Shown: positions 25,795-37,409, numbered from the stretch's first letter. The stretch is DNA of 64,000 bases from G963678255 sp963678255 (GCA_963678255.2 CAXXTW010000002.1:806001-870000), one strand, 5' to 3'. Notes: generated by a model not told the origin, from the letters alone. Program-made: numbers and translations.

Positions 25795-28719
25795 CTATTT
25801 TAAAAGAATTATTCTTTGAATATTATTGATATGTGGACCATGAACTCTTACAAAGTAAATTCCAGAAGAAAGATTTTTCCCTCTTAAATTCTGAGCATTA
25901 AAATTAAAAGTTCTGGTTCCTTTTTCTACATTTCCCTGATAGATAGTTCTGATTTTCTGACCTTTAATGTTATAGATATCCAATTTTATCTCTTCTTTTT
26001 GAGGCATATCAAGCATGATCTTTATTTCCGGGTTAAATGGATTGGGATAACAAGTCATCTTAAAAGGTTTATTCTCCGGCTCAGGAGTATCATGATTCGG
26101 AGTAATACCCTCTAAAAAGGCTCTGGAAAGATAAATATTATTCCACTTTATCTCAGAATCTTCCGGATCTATTAAGTTAGCTTTTGTGATAATATAAAGA
26201 GAATCAGATCTGTCTGTTTGAAAAGCAAATCCAGAGATTGTATTTGAAATGCCTGCTGTTGAGAAACTATCAACTACACTAATCTCATCTAGATTTATAT
26301 TATAGATTTTATGATGATTAGCAGAAGGGCAGAATAATAAATGATTATTATTGGTTGTAAAAATCAACTGAGAACCAATGTCCTCATTTAACGAATTAAA
26401 ATTACCATTAAAAGCTCTATAGGATTGAGTCTGATTCGTCAGATTTACAGAAAGTAATCCCAATTGATTTGTTGAGTCACTTTGTTCAAATAAGATATGA
26501 ACAAACAAACCTTCAATTTTTATCGAACGAGGTTTCATATTTAATGAAATATTGAGACTATTATACGTCTCACCTGCATCTAATGAAGACCTAAGTATCA
26601 TTGCTGGATCTTGCTTTGGAATTATCAGCATTGCAATGATATCATCTTTAGATGTGACCATCATATTCTCATATTGTTCTGGATTTTCTATAGTTTGGGT
26701 TTGAAAATCTCCTGTTTGACTATTTAGTATGATATTTTTAAATTTATACTCATTTGTTTTAGTATAAGGAAACCATGAAAAAGGATTATTACTTAACCGA
26801 CTATCATAATGATAATCCTTTTTGTATCCTGTGTTCTCGTGTCCAGGTCCATATGTCCAATTGTTTACATCCCAATCACCCATATCAGGATTACTGGAAT
26901 TTACAATACCACTCCGATGTACATAACCTCTTCTTCGTTGAGCTAAACTGCCAAAAACATGCAAGGTTCCCTGATCCCACGTTATAGAACCAGCTCCTTC
27001 GGGCCAAACAGGATTTAACCAAGGCCAATCAACTGTTGGATAATAAGGAAATGATGGTAAAGAACCAATTGGATATCCTTCAGTTACATTATTAGGTGTC
27101 AGATTTGGCCATTTTTTCCAAGCAGGTACTCCAGTTGCATTAGGTGCTAAAGGCTCATACATATAACGATGAAGATCAATATAATCATAAAGTGTATCAG
27201 CTCCTGTATATTGGCTAATTCCCCAAAATGGTTCTGTTGAACCATGTCTATGCTGGTATTCGAAGGAAAAAATGCCTTCTGTCTTATAAGAATTAACACC
27301 CAAACTTAGATCTGCTTTACCTAATGCGGCATAAGCTCCATAAAGATAGACATTACCATTAGGTCCTTGACTGTTATTATTACTAAAATAGGTTTCTCCT
27401 CCCATTCTTATTCTGTATTTATATTTTAAATAAATACTTTTATCAGAAACTAATCCAAAATAATCTATCGCATTAAAAACTTCTTCAGTATCTGGAGAGG
27501 CACCAATAGGTGTTGAACTATAAGTAATATTTCCGGTAATATAAGTATCTTTCATTGAGTGATAGACTTGTTTTCCAGTGACTTGCCCTTCAATCCATAA
27601 TTCTGCAGGAATTAGCAATGTTTGATCTGACATTTGAATTGAAGGACCATTCGTCCAAATAGTATCTCTTTTTACAATTACATTTGTCCATAAAGAGTCT
27701 CCGATATAAGTGCTTGAATCTCCTAAAATGACTGGATGGAGCAAATCAGGATATCTGGAATATACAACAAAACTTTCAGTTCCTAATTCTCTGATATTAC
27801 CAATCATCGTATTTGCTATTTCACCATCTATTACAATTTTTATAATATCTTGTTCCTCTAATATTTCAGTACCAAAAGGTGTTAAAACACTTTCAGGAGG
27901 TGCTGGTAAGATCATTTCTTCTTTATTTACCTCTTCTTCCCACCCACCAGAAAAAATGGCATTCTTTTGTGCCTCTGTCGGGAATTCTCCAGAAGAATAT
28001 ATCCTAAAATGTCCAGTAGTTGTTACCTTATCGTGAAACCAAGGCCAATCAGGATTAGATGGATTGACGCAGGTTGTTCCTGGTAGTTTTCCATTCCTTA
28101 ACCAGATATCTGAATTGCTGTGAACTTTCCCAAAAGATTCAGAATTTCCATTAAATAGCACAATAAAAGCATCTAAAACATCATTTGATAAAACACTTTT
28201 TTCTGTGTCAGTGATATATTCATAATAATTAAGTTGCTTAAATTGATCACTCTTTACATTGATAAAAACTTGATCACCTAGAGATGAGATCTGCGCTGGT
28301 GAATCAATCCCTTCTGCAAGAATGAGATTACTGATAACTGTTCCCGCTGAAAACTTAGCACATTGAAGAACTGGAAATCCTGAACTTCCATTGTTTTTAA
28401 CATAAAATACCTGACAATTCTCATCAGAGTCAACTAATAGTGCTGATGGAATCATTGGATTTGATATTGGTAATTCATCAATAGTGTAGCTTGTAAAATG
28501 TAGCCCTTGATCTGTTGATATACTCAATTTTACTAAATATGAATTATCTTGCTTTTCTAAATAAGTGATAAATAACTTGTTATTAACAATCTGAAATCCA
28601 GACTGTTCGTAGAATAATACGGGGTTTGCCTGATTAATTAATATTGGCTCGGTTACAATTGAAAATAATCCAACTTGAATACCAATAACTAAAATTAACA
28701 AAATAATAGTTTTTTTCAT
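25795..28719 (-). CDS. Large secreted protein with Por-type C-terminal sorting domain
   Basis: 974 residues. Signal peptide (about 1-20), a long beta-rich region without recognised catalytic motif, and a C-terminal sorting module (about 890-974): CYPNPFNPEIKIML, IKLDIYNIKGQKIRTIYQG, SGIYFVRVHG and a basic end. The middle (about 345-640) contains many Tyr, Trp and Gly and reads like a polymorphic-pattern-repeat/parallel-beta region (LWIEGQVTGKQVYHSM, ITGNITYSS, GNVYLYGAYAALGK). The C-terminal module directs export through the type IX-like system and attachment to the surface. Function otherwise unknown; it is monocistronic with its own promoter and terminator. Confidence 0.88.
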   Translation of the reverse strand: MKKTIILLILVIGIQVGLFSIVTEPILINQANPVLFYEQSGFQIVNNKLFITYLEKQDNSYLVKLSISTDQGLHFTSYTIDELPISNPMIPSALLVDSDENCQVFYVKNNGSSGFPVLQCAKFSAGTVISNLILAEGIDSPAQISSLGDQVFINVKSDQFKQLNYYEYITDTEKSVLSNDVLDAFIVLFNGNSESFGKVHSNSDIWLRNGKLPGTTCVNPSNPDWPWFHDKVTTTGHFRIYSSGEFPTEAQKNAIFSGGWEEEVNKEEMILPAPPESVLTPFGTEILEEQDIIKIVIDGEIANTMIGNIRELGTESFVVYSRYPDLLHPVILGDSSTYIGDSLWTNVIVKRDTIWTNGPSIQMSDQTLLIPAELWIEGQVTGKQVYHSMKDTYITGNITYSSTPIGASPDTEEVFNAIDYFGLVSDKSIYLKYKYRIRMGGETYFSNNNSQGPNGNVYLYGAYAALGKADLSLGVNSYKTEGIFSFEYQHRHGSTEPFWGISQYTGADTLYDYIDLHRYMYEPLAPNATGVPAWKKWPNLTPNNVTEGYPIGSLPSFPYYPTVDWPWLNPVWPEGAGSITWDQGTLHVFGSLAQRRRGYVHRSGIVNSSNPDMGDWDVNNWTYGPGHENTGYKKDYHYDSRLSNNPFSWFPYTKTNEYKFKNIILNSQTGDFQTQTIENPEQYENMMVTSKDDIIAMLIIPKQDPAMILRSSLDAGETYNSLNISLNMKPRSIKIEGLFVHILFEQSDSTNQLGLLSVNLTNQTQSYRAFNGNFNSLNEDIGSQLIFTTNNNHLLFCPSANHHKIYNINLDEISVVDSFSTAGISNTISGFAFQTDRSDSLYIITKANLIDPEDSEIKWNNIYLSRAFLEGITPNHDTPEPENKPFKMTCYPNPFNPEIKIMLDMPQKEEIKLDIYNIKGQKIRTIYQGNVEKGTRTFNFNAQNLRGKNLSSGIYFVRVHGPHINNIQRIILLK

Positions 28720-28769
28720 AAATTTCCTCCATTAAGTGTGTTTTTCATAACATTAACCTCTCTGGTTTA

Positions 28770-28797
28770 TTTATACCATAGTTTTTTTATTTGTCAA
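28770..28797 (-). promoter_or_regulatory. Promoter of the large secreted protein gene
   Basis: Minus-strand TTGACA (28792-28797), 16-bp spacer, TATAAA (28770-28775); the clearest promoter in the window, about 50 bp before the start. Confidence 0.7.
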
Positions 28798-28941
28798 GAT
28801 TTTTTTTATATTTTTATATTTTAAAAAAATTACTGATCTTTATTTTGAATACTGAGTAAACTGTTTCCGCAATTCTTTCTACAAAATAACTTTACTAACC
28901 AATATAACAAAGAAAATTTCTTTATTATTCTTCAAGTTTGA

Positions 28942-31900
28942 TCACTTTTTTAAATCAATACCTTTTAGTAATAATCCGTTTTCGATCTCTCTCGCTAATA
29001 CATTCTCTTTTATATTTATAAGTTCTTCTAATAAATCATTAATGAAATCTCTAAAAGAACAATGATCATATTTATCATTTTTATCTAGTATTTCTTTAAT
29101 AATCTTTCCAACATTAGAGGGATTGCTCTTAATAAAACTCTTTAAAGCTTCATTAAACTCAAAAGTATTATCAAAATCTAGATAAACACATGATTCTAAA
29201 ACCAATTTTATTATTTCATCATTTAAATCGTCACAACAATTTATTAAAAACATAAATGAGAATGGATCATATTTTTTTCATTATCTTCATTAAAAGTTTT
29301 GATCTTTTCATTCATTTTTTTCCAAATAAAGATAGTTTTATCTATTGGGTGGCCTTTACCAATACGCTCAAGTATTTTGAGTATTTCTAAAATGGAATTT
29401 AAATCATTCTTTTGTAAAAGGTGATTGATATCTGTATTTGAATCATTAACATCTATATTTTTATCATAAATGTAGTTCATAACAATATGATCAATAACCC
29501 TATTATTGAGATCCTTGTTTTAAAATTGGTATTAAGAGCTTTTATATAAAGTCCCTTTGTAGAAAACATATTATAAATTGTTATATATAATTCTGAATTT
29601 AAAAGATATCCTGACATAGCAGATGTCCAAAGCTTTTCATCAGGAGAATTAAATATTAAATTGAAATTAGTTTCCAACCACTTTTTATCCAACCAATAAA
29701 AATTCCTAAAATACATACCGATAACAAACCTTACCTCGAAATCCTTTTCCTGTAATTGAATCCTATCATCAAATATATCTTTTATCTTTTTTCTCCAAAA
29801 AGATCTTATCTTGTTGTTTTTTAACCTTGAATCAATAAACTAAAATCTAAAAGAACACTGTAAAATTTTCCTTTTAATGAGTTTATAACATAAACCTCAA
29901 AACTTGTTACATCTTCCTTTGAAGTTATATCAAAGGTATTTATTACAGTCAAAATATCTTCTATCAAATTAATTCGTTTATCTAAAGTATCAATCTTATT
30001 GTTCTGTATAAGTTTTTCTATAAAAACTAAAATCGGATAGATCAAGAGGGTATCGTTCTTAGCTGCTTTTTCGAGTAATTCTTTTGTAAAATGTAATACT
30101 AAGAATTGTTCTTTTTCCCCCAGCTTATTAATGGTTTCTATTAGTCCATAATATAACCACACTTTATAGAAATCCTCCAATTTTTCAAATTCTTTTTTGT
30201 GTGAAAGAATTTGCTCATAATTAGTACGAACATAAAGACTAAATGTTCTTGCTAATCCATCTTTTGTCGGTTTGCTAATTCCAGGTTCTTCTATAAAATC
30301 GTTTAGTAACATTACAATTTCTTTGTTTTTTTTATTCTCAAAATCTTCTATACTGTATGGGCTTATTTCTCCAAATCTTAAACCTGTATGACTCATACTA
30401 AACCTTTCTATATCTACAGGCTCATCAATCAGTTTACTAAGTTCCTCATACAAAATCATTAATATCATTATTATTTAAGTGTAACATAGCATGCAGGAAA
30501 ACTTTTTGGTGATATATGAAGAATTCTTTTAAAGATTTATTATCTTTAGATTGATCAATTCCTTTAATCCATTGTAACAGAATTGTTATTTGTTCTTTCT
30601 TAAACAAATGGCATTTCTTTGTAAAAAGCTGTATATTTCGTAAGTTAGTTTATCCTTTTTTAACAAATTTCTTTTTTTTACCCAGAATACACTATTCAAT
30701 TCTTCATAAAAAAGGGTTGTTAAATGGATTCCCATTAGTAAATAGATCTCATGAGATTCAGAAAAGTATTGCTTTATATTTTTTTTTCTTATTTTTTTGT
30801 TACAATTCTTCAAAAGAGTTATGTTGAAGTTGATTATCATATTTTCATATTCATTCAACCTTGGCATATTCATAGTTTCTTTTAAGGTGATATTATCGAT
30901 TGAAAATGAATATATATAAGTTTTTAACAAATCTTTTATCAAATCATTAAAGATATTTAATAATCTATCATAATCATCTTTATTAACATAGGAATCTAAA
31001 CTTGTTAATAATTTTTTTAAATTATATGTACTAATAAAAGATTTTATTGAATAGATACTTTCGCTTTTATTATCAGCAGAAATCAATATTTTTAATAATT
31101 CAAAAAAATCCTCTGGAAATTTTTTATAATAGAGTGGTAAAAAAGTGTCTATCAGAACAGAAAGAACTCTTTTTAAAACTATAGGGTTAAAGATATTTTT
31201 TTGAATATACCCTTTTATAAGTGAACTATCAAAATCCAAATTTAGTCTTGTTATAGATTTTAGGATTAAAAAGTCAATACGATAATCAACTATTTTATCA
31301 TATTCTTTGATATAGGCTGATATTAATTTTTTTATTTTTTCATTCATAGATGGATCATTTTGTGTTATACACAACTCTAAATATTCCAATTTTTCTAGAA
31401 TTGCTTCCTTATCTTTAATATTTAATAAGTTATTCTCAAAAAGTTTGAAAACACATTAGTTTTAATTGGATATTTTATAATAGTTCTGAAAAAAATGAGC
31501 TTCAGGTTTGAAAAATCATTTAGAATTTTAATAATTGAATCAATATTATCATCTTTTTGCTCACTTTGCAAAAAGTTATTGATTCTTATCTAAGAGTTCT
31601 GGTTGATTATTGGATTTATGTTGTATTTTAACAGCCCATGCTTGAATTATTTCAAATAATTGATCGTAGCCCTTATCATCCTTAGAATATGGAATTAATT
31701 CAATACCCAAGGCTTCATAATATTTGGTTTCATAGTTAACAATATTCTCTTCTCCAGTAAAATATCCTTCTAAAATATATTTCTTTTTTGAATTAGTATT
31801 ATCAGATTTTGGAATAATGAATTCTAATAACTCAAATTCAGATAATCCATAACCAATAAATAAGACGGTATAGGTTTTAAACATGCTTGTTAATATTTTT

Positions 31901-32495
31901 TTAAAATTTTCATCTCGATATCTATTTTATATAAGCCTCGACAGTAAATACAAGACTTTGTGGTTCAATTTTAAAACCATGCAAATGAAATAAATAATTG
32001 CTATAATCTTTATCATTTATTTCTAAAAGTGTCAATTCTTCCAATAAATATTTAATCTGATTTCTTGGAATTATTTTATGAAAATAATCATCAGCATTTG
32101 AGGTTAAATAGATGGCATTAAACTTCGCCAAATCCTTATAAATATCAGGTTCTTTTTTTTTCTGGTTTTTTGAGCAATTTATCTAATTTATCATAAAATG
32201 TGTTTTCTGAATTTCTATTCTTCAATATATTAAAACAGATCGAAATAATTTTCTTATTATCTTGATAACTTAATAATTTATCTTTCTCTTTATATTTGAT
32301 ATGTCCTTGTTGATAGCATATATCTATTAGTTCTTTTGCAAAGCTCTCCCAACTTGGACATCCCATGATACGAGAAACACCTGCTCCAATGAAAATTGCT
32401 AATGTATGATTATCTTTTGCCTCAATTATCTCTTGCTTTATTTCAGGAATTTTTACTAATGGTATCAATTCCTCACTTTTCATATTTGTTTCCAC
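28942..32495 (-). pseudogene. SIR2-domain protein gene (phage-defence-like), nine frameshifts
   Basis: Eight open segments on the minus strand, in order and abutting, together encode about 1,180 residues. The start is probably GTG at 32495, preceded by AGAGG. The N-terminus is a SIR2-like NAD-binding domain: LAIFIGAGVSRIMGCPSWESFA, IYLTSNADDYFH, and VLFIGYGLSEFELLEFI. The rest is a long helical region. I traced reading-frame changes near 32155, 31927, 31572, 31450, 30600, 30455, 29825, 29525 and 29268; each is repaired by adding or removing one base, mostly in A-runs, and I found no in-frame nonsense codon. The architecture resembles DSR-type SIR2 anti-phage NADases. As written the gene is dead, unless the indels are read errors. 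Confidence 0.75.
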
Positions 32496-32599
32496 TATTA
32501 CCTCTTGTCATAAAAGTAATTAAAAAAACTTTAATACTCACTTCTACCAAAATCTCAGTTTATATTGATTGCAATATTTACAATCAAATAAAAAAATTA

Positions 32600-32692
32600 G
32601 TCAAGCATAAAGTTCAATAACTTTATATATATTCCTGACACCATAATTATATTCACTTTTTTGTTTGTTTTCTCAATTATTCTCAATTCATC
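32600..32692. repeat. 93-bp direct repeat, left copy, flanking the IS21-like element
   Basis: Identical over 93 bp (95 counting ambiguous edge bases) to 35304-35396. It abuts the TG end of the IS exactly. Confidence 0.95.
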
Positions 32693-32851
32693 TGAATATA
32701 CCGATCGTTTAGAGCATACGTTCCGATTTAATAGAGCATATGCTCCGAATTTATTGAGCCAAGCCTCCGTTAAGAGAGCCACATAAAACTCTCTTACTTT
32801 TCATTAAAAATTTGTCCGAGAGATCGGTAAAACTACTCGGACAAATTATCA

Positions 32852-33595
32852 TTATTTTTTAAACCCCTTTCTTTCTCTCATTGACATTTTTCCCTCAATT
32901 AATATATCGTAAGCATTATGAACTATCCTATCAAGGATGGCATCCGCAAGAGTTGTTTGTCCAATCTTCTCATGCCATCCTTCAATTTCAAACTGAGAAC
33001 AAAACATGGTTGAACCATTTTGATATCTAGACTCGATTATTTCAAACAGATCATTTGCTTCATGTCCTCTAAGAGGAGTTAATAACCATTCGTCTATTAT
33101 CAAAAGTTTTACTTGTTTGTATTGATTTATTGCTTTTTTGTACCGACCTTCTCCTCTTGCTACTTCTAATTCATCAAAAAGTTCTGGTAGTCTTATATAT
33201 TTTACTGAATATGATTTACGACAAGCAGACATACCTAAGGCACATGCAATATATGATTTGCCACTTCCAGATGCCCCTGTAATTATTATATTGTATGTTG
33301 ATGTTATATATTCACATGTTGATAACCGCAATATTGATGGTTTATCGATTTTCCTGTCATCGTGATATTCTATATCTTCTATGCAAGCATTTGTAAATTT
33401 TAAATTAGCAGTTTTGATTAATTTTGCTAATTTGTTGTTCTTTCTGTTAATCCATTTTTTATCTACTATAAAAGCAAATCTCTCTTCAAAAGATAATTGT
33501 TTATAAGCCGGATCCTTTATTTGTTCTTTAAAACTTTCAGCCATAGTGCTTAAATGCATTTCATACAATTGATTTATTGTTTGACGATCTATCAT
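32852..33595 (-). CDS. istB: IS21-family helper ATPase IstB
   Basis: 247 residues from the ATG at 33595 (MIDRQTIN), preceded by GGGAGG. An AAA+ DnaC-like fold: Walker A GASGSGKSYIACALG, Walker B KLLIIDEWL, then GHEANDLFEIIESRYQNGSTMFCSQF (sensor) and DAILDRIVHNAYDILIEG. IstB oligomerises on DNA, selects the target and activates the IstA transposase. It appears intact. Confidence 0.95.
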   Translation of the reverse strand: MIDRQTINQLYEMHLSTMAESFKEQIKDPAYKQLSFEERFAFIVDKKWINRKNNKLAKLIKTANLKFTNACIEDIEYHDDRKIDKPSILRLSTCEYITSTYNIIITGASGSGKSYIACALGMSACRKSYSVKYIRLPELFDELEVARGEGRYKKAINQYKQVKLLIIDEWLLTPLRGHEANDLFEIIESRYQNGSTMFCSQFEIEGWHEKIGQTTLADAILDRIVHNAYDILIEGKMSMRERKGFKK

Positions 33596-33688
33596 TTCTT
33601 TTTCCTCCCATAATATGATGAACCCCTGGTTAAACCATGACAAGACGGTGCTACTGTTTCTGAAGGTTCAAAACAAACAGATATCATA

Positions 33689-35138
33689 TCAAATCCTCTT
33701 TTTAAAATCTGATAAAACTGTTTTAACTCCTGGATTAGGAGAATAGGTTAATGCTCTTTCGCAAGCTTTTTCAAGGCATTCTGCTGAATATTTATCAGCT
33801 GATTTCAATAAGGTCATGCATGTTCTATAGCTTTGTTGCTCTACTTTACATGAGGAAATAATGCTTTTTATTACAGCTTTTGTGTTTGATCCAATTTCAT
33901 CTGACCACGCAATAAATTTTTCTGTATTCCATTCAAGATATTTTTGATGCTGTTCTGGCATATGTTCTGGGAAAGTCTGATATTGTCCTGCATTACCATA
34001 TTTTCTAATGTGTGAAGCTATTCTGTTGCCATTATAAAAGATCTCTATTGTCTTAATGGTAGTTCTCACGTCTAACTCATGCTTTATATATTCGTAAGGT
34101 ACTGAATAATTGATTTTATCTATACAAACATGGTAATTATATTGTACAATTGTTTTTGACCATATGGCAAGTTCATATTTTGATAAAGGCAAGGGTAATA
34201 ATTCATTTTGTTCTTCTGCCAGAAAAAACACTCTCACGACTTCCTTCCTTCTTTTGAAAAGGCTTTCTATTGAACTCATTTAGCTTTTCTTTGATTAATT
34301 CATTTAACTCATTAAGAGTAAAAAAAAGGATATTCCTTAATGAGGCTGTTATCCATGTCGAAATAACGCCTACCGTTCCTTCTACACTTGCTTTATCTTT
34401 AGGTTTCCTTACTCTTGCAGGAATAACGGCTGTGTCATAATAAGCTGCCATATCACCGTAGACTCTGTTTATGACTGGATTAAACCAATGAATCCTATCT
34501 ACTCCTGTTTTTAGATTATCTGGAACAAGTATCTTAGTAACACCATTGAAGTAATTGAACGCATTGATATGTGCTTGAATCCAACTTTCGGTATTCATAG
34601 ATAAAAAGCCTTCTACATATGAATATCCGCTATAAGGAAGTGTTGCAACAAATATGTATACTTTAATAGGAGATCCTGTGATATTATTTTTTATCATTGC
34701 AGTCTGACCAGCCCAATCAACCTCCATTTTCTCACCAGGTTTATGATGGATACGCATAGTTGCTTTTGTTTTTACGGAAAAATCATTATACAATTTACAA
34801 AACTGAGAATATTTGTAGGGTATTTGTTCTTTATCTCTACATGTGTCTGAATATTCTTGCCATAGTAAAGATAATGTTACACCACTTTTGGCTAAATCCT
34901 TGTGAATTTGAACAAAATCTGGTTCCTGTTGCTGTTTTCTTAAATAGAAATCAGGAAATAACTGAATTTCGATTTGTTGATTTGTCAGGGTTTCTGCAAT
35001 AAGCCAGGTTAATTCGGCTTCATTTGCTTTTTGAATGACTTGTGACACAGTGTTACGTGAACAGGATAAACTTCGTGATATCCCACGAAGACTAATACCT
35101 TGACGGTATAAGCGTAGTATCTCTCGATAATTGGTCAT
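33689..35138 (-). pseudogene. istA: IS21-family transposase IstA, one frameshift
   Basis: Two overlapping frames, 35138-34203 and 34279-33689, together encode a full-length IstA. The first has an N-terminal helix-turn-helix (GISLRGISRSLSCSRNTVSQVI) and the DDE core (MEVDWAGQTAMI, LVPDNLKTGVDR, KDKASVEGTVGV). The second continues FLAEEQNELLPLPLSKYELAIW, the IstA C-terminal domain. They join at a T6 run near 34225; deleting one T restores the frame (RESV then FLAEEQ). The shift needed is +1, so ordinary -1 slippage does not explain it. The element is probably unable to move on its own. Confidence 0.9.
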
Positions 35139-35303
35139 TTGTGACCTCCAAATTTGTATTTACACTTAATTTGTGTATATATTAAAATGGAGTATTATCT
35201 TTTATTATGACAAGTGGATATTACATCGGAGAGCTGGCTCTATAATTTCGGACTAGTGGCTCTGACTTTTCGGATAGTATGCTCTATTGGAAAAGAATAT
35301 TCA

Positions 35304-35396
35304 GTCAAGCATAAAGTTCAATAACTTTATATATATTCCTGACACCATAATTATATTCACTTTTTTGTTTGTTTTCTCAATTATTCTCAATTCATC
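35304..35396. repeat. 93-bp direct repeat, right copy, flanking the IS21-like element
   Basis: Identical to 32600-32692 and directly adjacent to the CA end of the element. Confidence 0.95.
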
Positions 35397-35538
35397 TATT
35401 TTAATGCATACAGGCTCAAAGAGTAAAAACACCTATCTTTGGTCGTTCTTACAATAAGCAACCATCATACTCATTAAAATATTTTATTTCAATATTTTAA
35501 TTTTTCTACAATTTATCAATGCCTATATTATCTTTTAT

Positions 35539-35746
35539 CTCCTATGAAACACCTTGTGTATTTGTCTATTTTAATTAATTAATCCATAAAATATATTAAA
35601 TATCCAGGTATCAAGACAAAAGAAATGAACAATACTATCTCAAAGAAATATCCATATCTTCTCCAATAGATGTCAATTTTTTAAAAGGACAATCTCAAAA
35701 CAAGGTGTTTCATTTTTACCAAACAGGCGACAGCCTGATATGAGCT
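35539..35746. mobile_element. Short IS110-end-like derivative (about 200 bp)
   Basis: Begins with CTCCTATGAAACACC (same as the segment at 35746 onward that begins the IS110-like element) and ends with the 48-nt block at 35699-35746 that also ends that element at 37410-37457. The inner ATGAAACACCTTGT (35544-35557) and ACAAGGTGTTTCAT (35700-35713) are inverted repeats of each other. It may be an internally deleted copy (MITE-like) or part of a tandem junction. No coding sequence. Confidence 0.45.
35699..35746. repeat. 48-bp repeat, copy 1, at the border of the IS110-like element
   Basis: Matches 37410-37457 with a single mismatch (G/A at the hairpin loop). Contains ACAAGGTGTTTCAT and the hairpin CAGGC-GACA-GCCTG (35724-35737). 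Confidence 0.9.
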
Positions 35747-36000
35747 CCTATGAAACACCTTGTGTATTTGTCTTATTTAATTCTATCTAATATAAAATCC
35801 TTATTTAACTATAATTTTATTGTTTTATGATATAAAATATTTTGCACTTATGCTATTAAATCTATTTAATCTCCTATTCGGGATAATATTTTTTCAAATA
35901 TCTCACCAGTTATCAAAACAAAAAAGCATAAGCAACCAAGCTCCTATACGGGGATTTATCCACCAATGATAAAACGGCCTTTTGCAAAATATTTTTTTAA

Positions 36001-37330
36001 TTAAACTACTTGTTTGATTTCATAACCAAGTTTTTTTGCCAATTTTTTAAAGTTATCTTCCATTTTCTTTCTATTCAATTCTTCATAAAAATTTTCTCCT
36101 AATTCAGAATAGGATTTTTTATATCGAATCATTGTATAATAGATAACTGCTATTTTTCTGCCTGTAGCTGTTATTGCCTTCTGATAACCAATTTGTGCCA
36201 TCTTTTTACGGAAAAATGCACCTAAATAACTATGGCTGTTTCTCAATGTAGTTGCACATTGTCGAAAAATTGAAGCTGCATTACTTTGAACTTTATTTGT
36301 ACTATTTTGAAAAACTGTCCCTCCGGTTATTCTATGATTCGGAGATAATCCAAGCCAAGATGTAAAATTTTTACTATTTTTTCCATTTACTCATATCAAA
36401 GCCTGTCTCTCCAATTAACTTTTCTACTGATAGTATATTAAGACCAGGTATCTCACATAAGTCAACACCTATTGCTTGAACGATGTTATGATTAATATCA
36501 TTACTATCATTTTCTTCAATTGAAATATTGTCCTCATCAATTGGTTGACTCATTAATATAAATAAATTATTAATCTGTGAATCTGTCTCTTCAATTTTTG
36601 ATAAGAAAAATTCATAAAAATTTACTGCCTGTTTGAGAATGTACAGTTGTTCAAATTGCAGACTACCACTCAATGCTTTAATGATCTCTTCATTACTTTT
36701 TTTTACACCTTTTTTTTTATATGACACAAGAACTTCAGGATTTGTCTCTCCTGAAAGTATTGCTTTTATTATACTCATTCCTGTCTTGCCAGTAATGTCA
36801 GAAATGACTTGATGAAGATAAAAGTTCATTAGAGTTAAGGCTTTTTGCATATGCTGGATATGTATGTTATTCTCTTTAACTAATTTGTCTCTATAACGAG
36901 TTAATACTTTTATTTCTCGTATATTCTTCTCCGGAATAAATGAGGGTGTTAGGAGACCATAGGAATGTAATTTTCTCAGCCAATCACAATCAAATTTATC
37001 TGTTTTCTTTCTACCTGGTGCATTTTTAACATGTTTTGCATTGCATAAACTTAATTTAAAACCTCTTGATTCAAGTATTTCATAGAGGGGAATCCAATAG
37101 ATTCCGGTTGATTCCATTGCCACTGTTGTTACTTTGCAAGAAGTTAACCAATCAGCTATAGCATTTAAATCGCAGGTATAAGAACCAAACTTGCGTATAT
37201 GATCTTCACAAATAGTAGGAGATACACTTACCCAATTTTCTTTGGAACCAATATCGATTCCTGCAGAGTGATGATTGATTACTGAAATTTCGTTAGATGC
37301 TGATTCAATTTTCTCATTTTTTTTTCTCAT
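36001..37330 (-). pseudogene. IS110-family transposase, one frameshift
   Basis: The start at ATG 37330 (MRKKNEK) has GGAGGG seven bases upstream. N-terminal RuvC-like DEDD domain: AGIDIGSKENWVSV, VAMESTGIYWIPLYEIL, KTDKFDCDWLRKLHSYGLL. C-terminal Tnp_20-type domain: CEIPGLNILSVEKLIGETG, then after the shift FTSWLGLSPNHRITGG (serine region), LRNSHSYLGAFFRKK, ATGRKIAVIYYTM. The frame breaks in an A6 run near 36378 (stop TAG directly after); one A fewer restores WKNSKNF. Together about 440 codons. Inactive as written unless transcriptional slippage occurs on the A-run. Confidence 0.88.
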
Positions 37331-37409
37331 TTTAAGTCCCTCCTTTTTGATCATAAATACAACATTTTGATACTAATTGTCAAAAATATTTTGATTTTTA
37401 CAGAGATAT

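Larger units (their letters stand above)
32693..35303 (-). mobile_element. IS21-family insertion sequence with frameshifted istA
   Basis: About 2.6 kb, running from TGAATAT (left) to ATATTCA (right), i.e. TG...CA ends. Both ends carry the multiple internal repeats characteristic of IS21: the left has successive AGAGCATA-x-TCCGA-like units (about 32708-32780), the right has matching units in inverse orientation (AGAGCATACTATCCGA, AGAGCCACTAGTCCGA, AGAGCCAGCTCTCCGA on the minus strand). It encodes istA then istB. Instead of a 4-8 bp target duplication it is flanked by a 93-bp identical repeat. Confidence 0.88.

Noticed and set aside
32597..32782. Short minus-strand ORF of 61 codons
   Set aside because: It spans the 93-bp direct repeat and the IS21 end repeats, and has no ribosome-binding site.
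34203..34279. Programmed -1 frameshift in istA at the T6 run
   Set aside because: The -1 frame does not lead into the downstream IstA frame; a +1 shift is needed, so mutation or read error is more likely.
32600..35396. CRISPR or integrated-phage attachment repeats
   Set aside because: The two 93-bp copies bracket a complete IS21-type element with no integrase, spacers or array structure.
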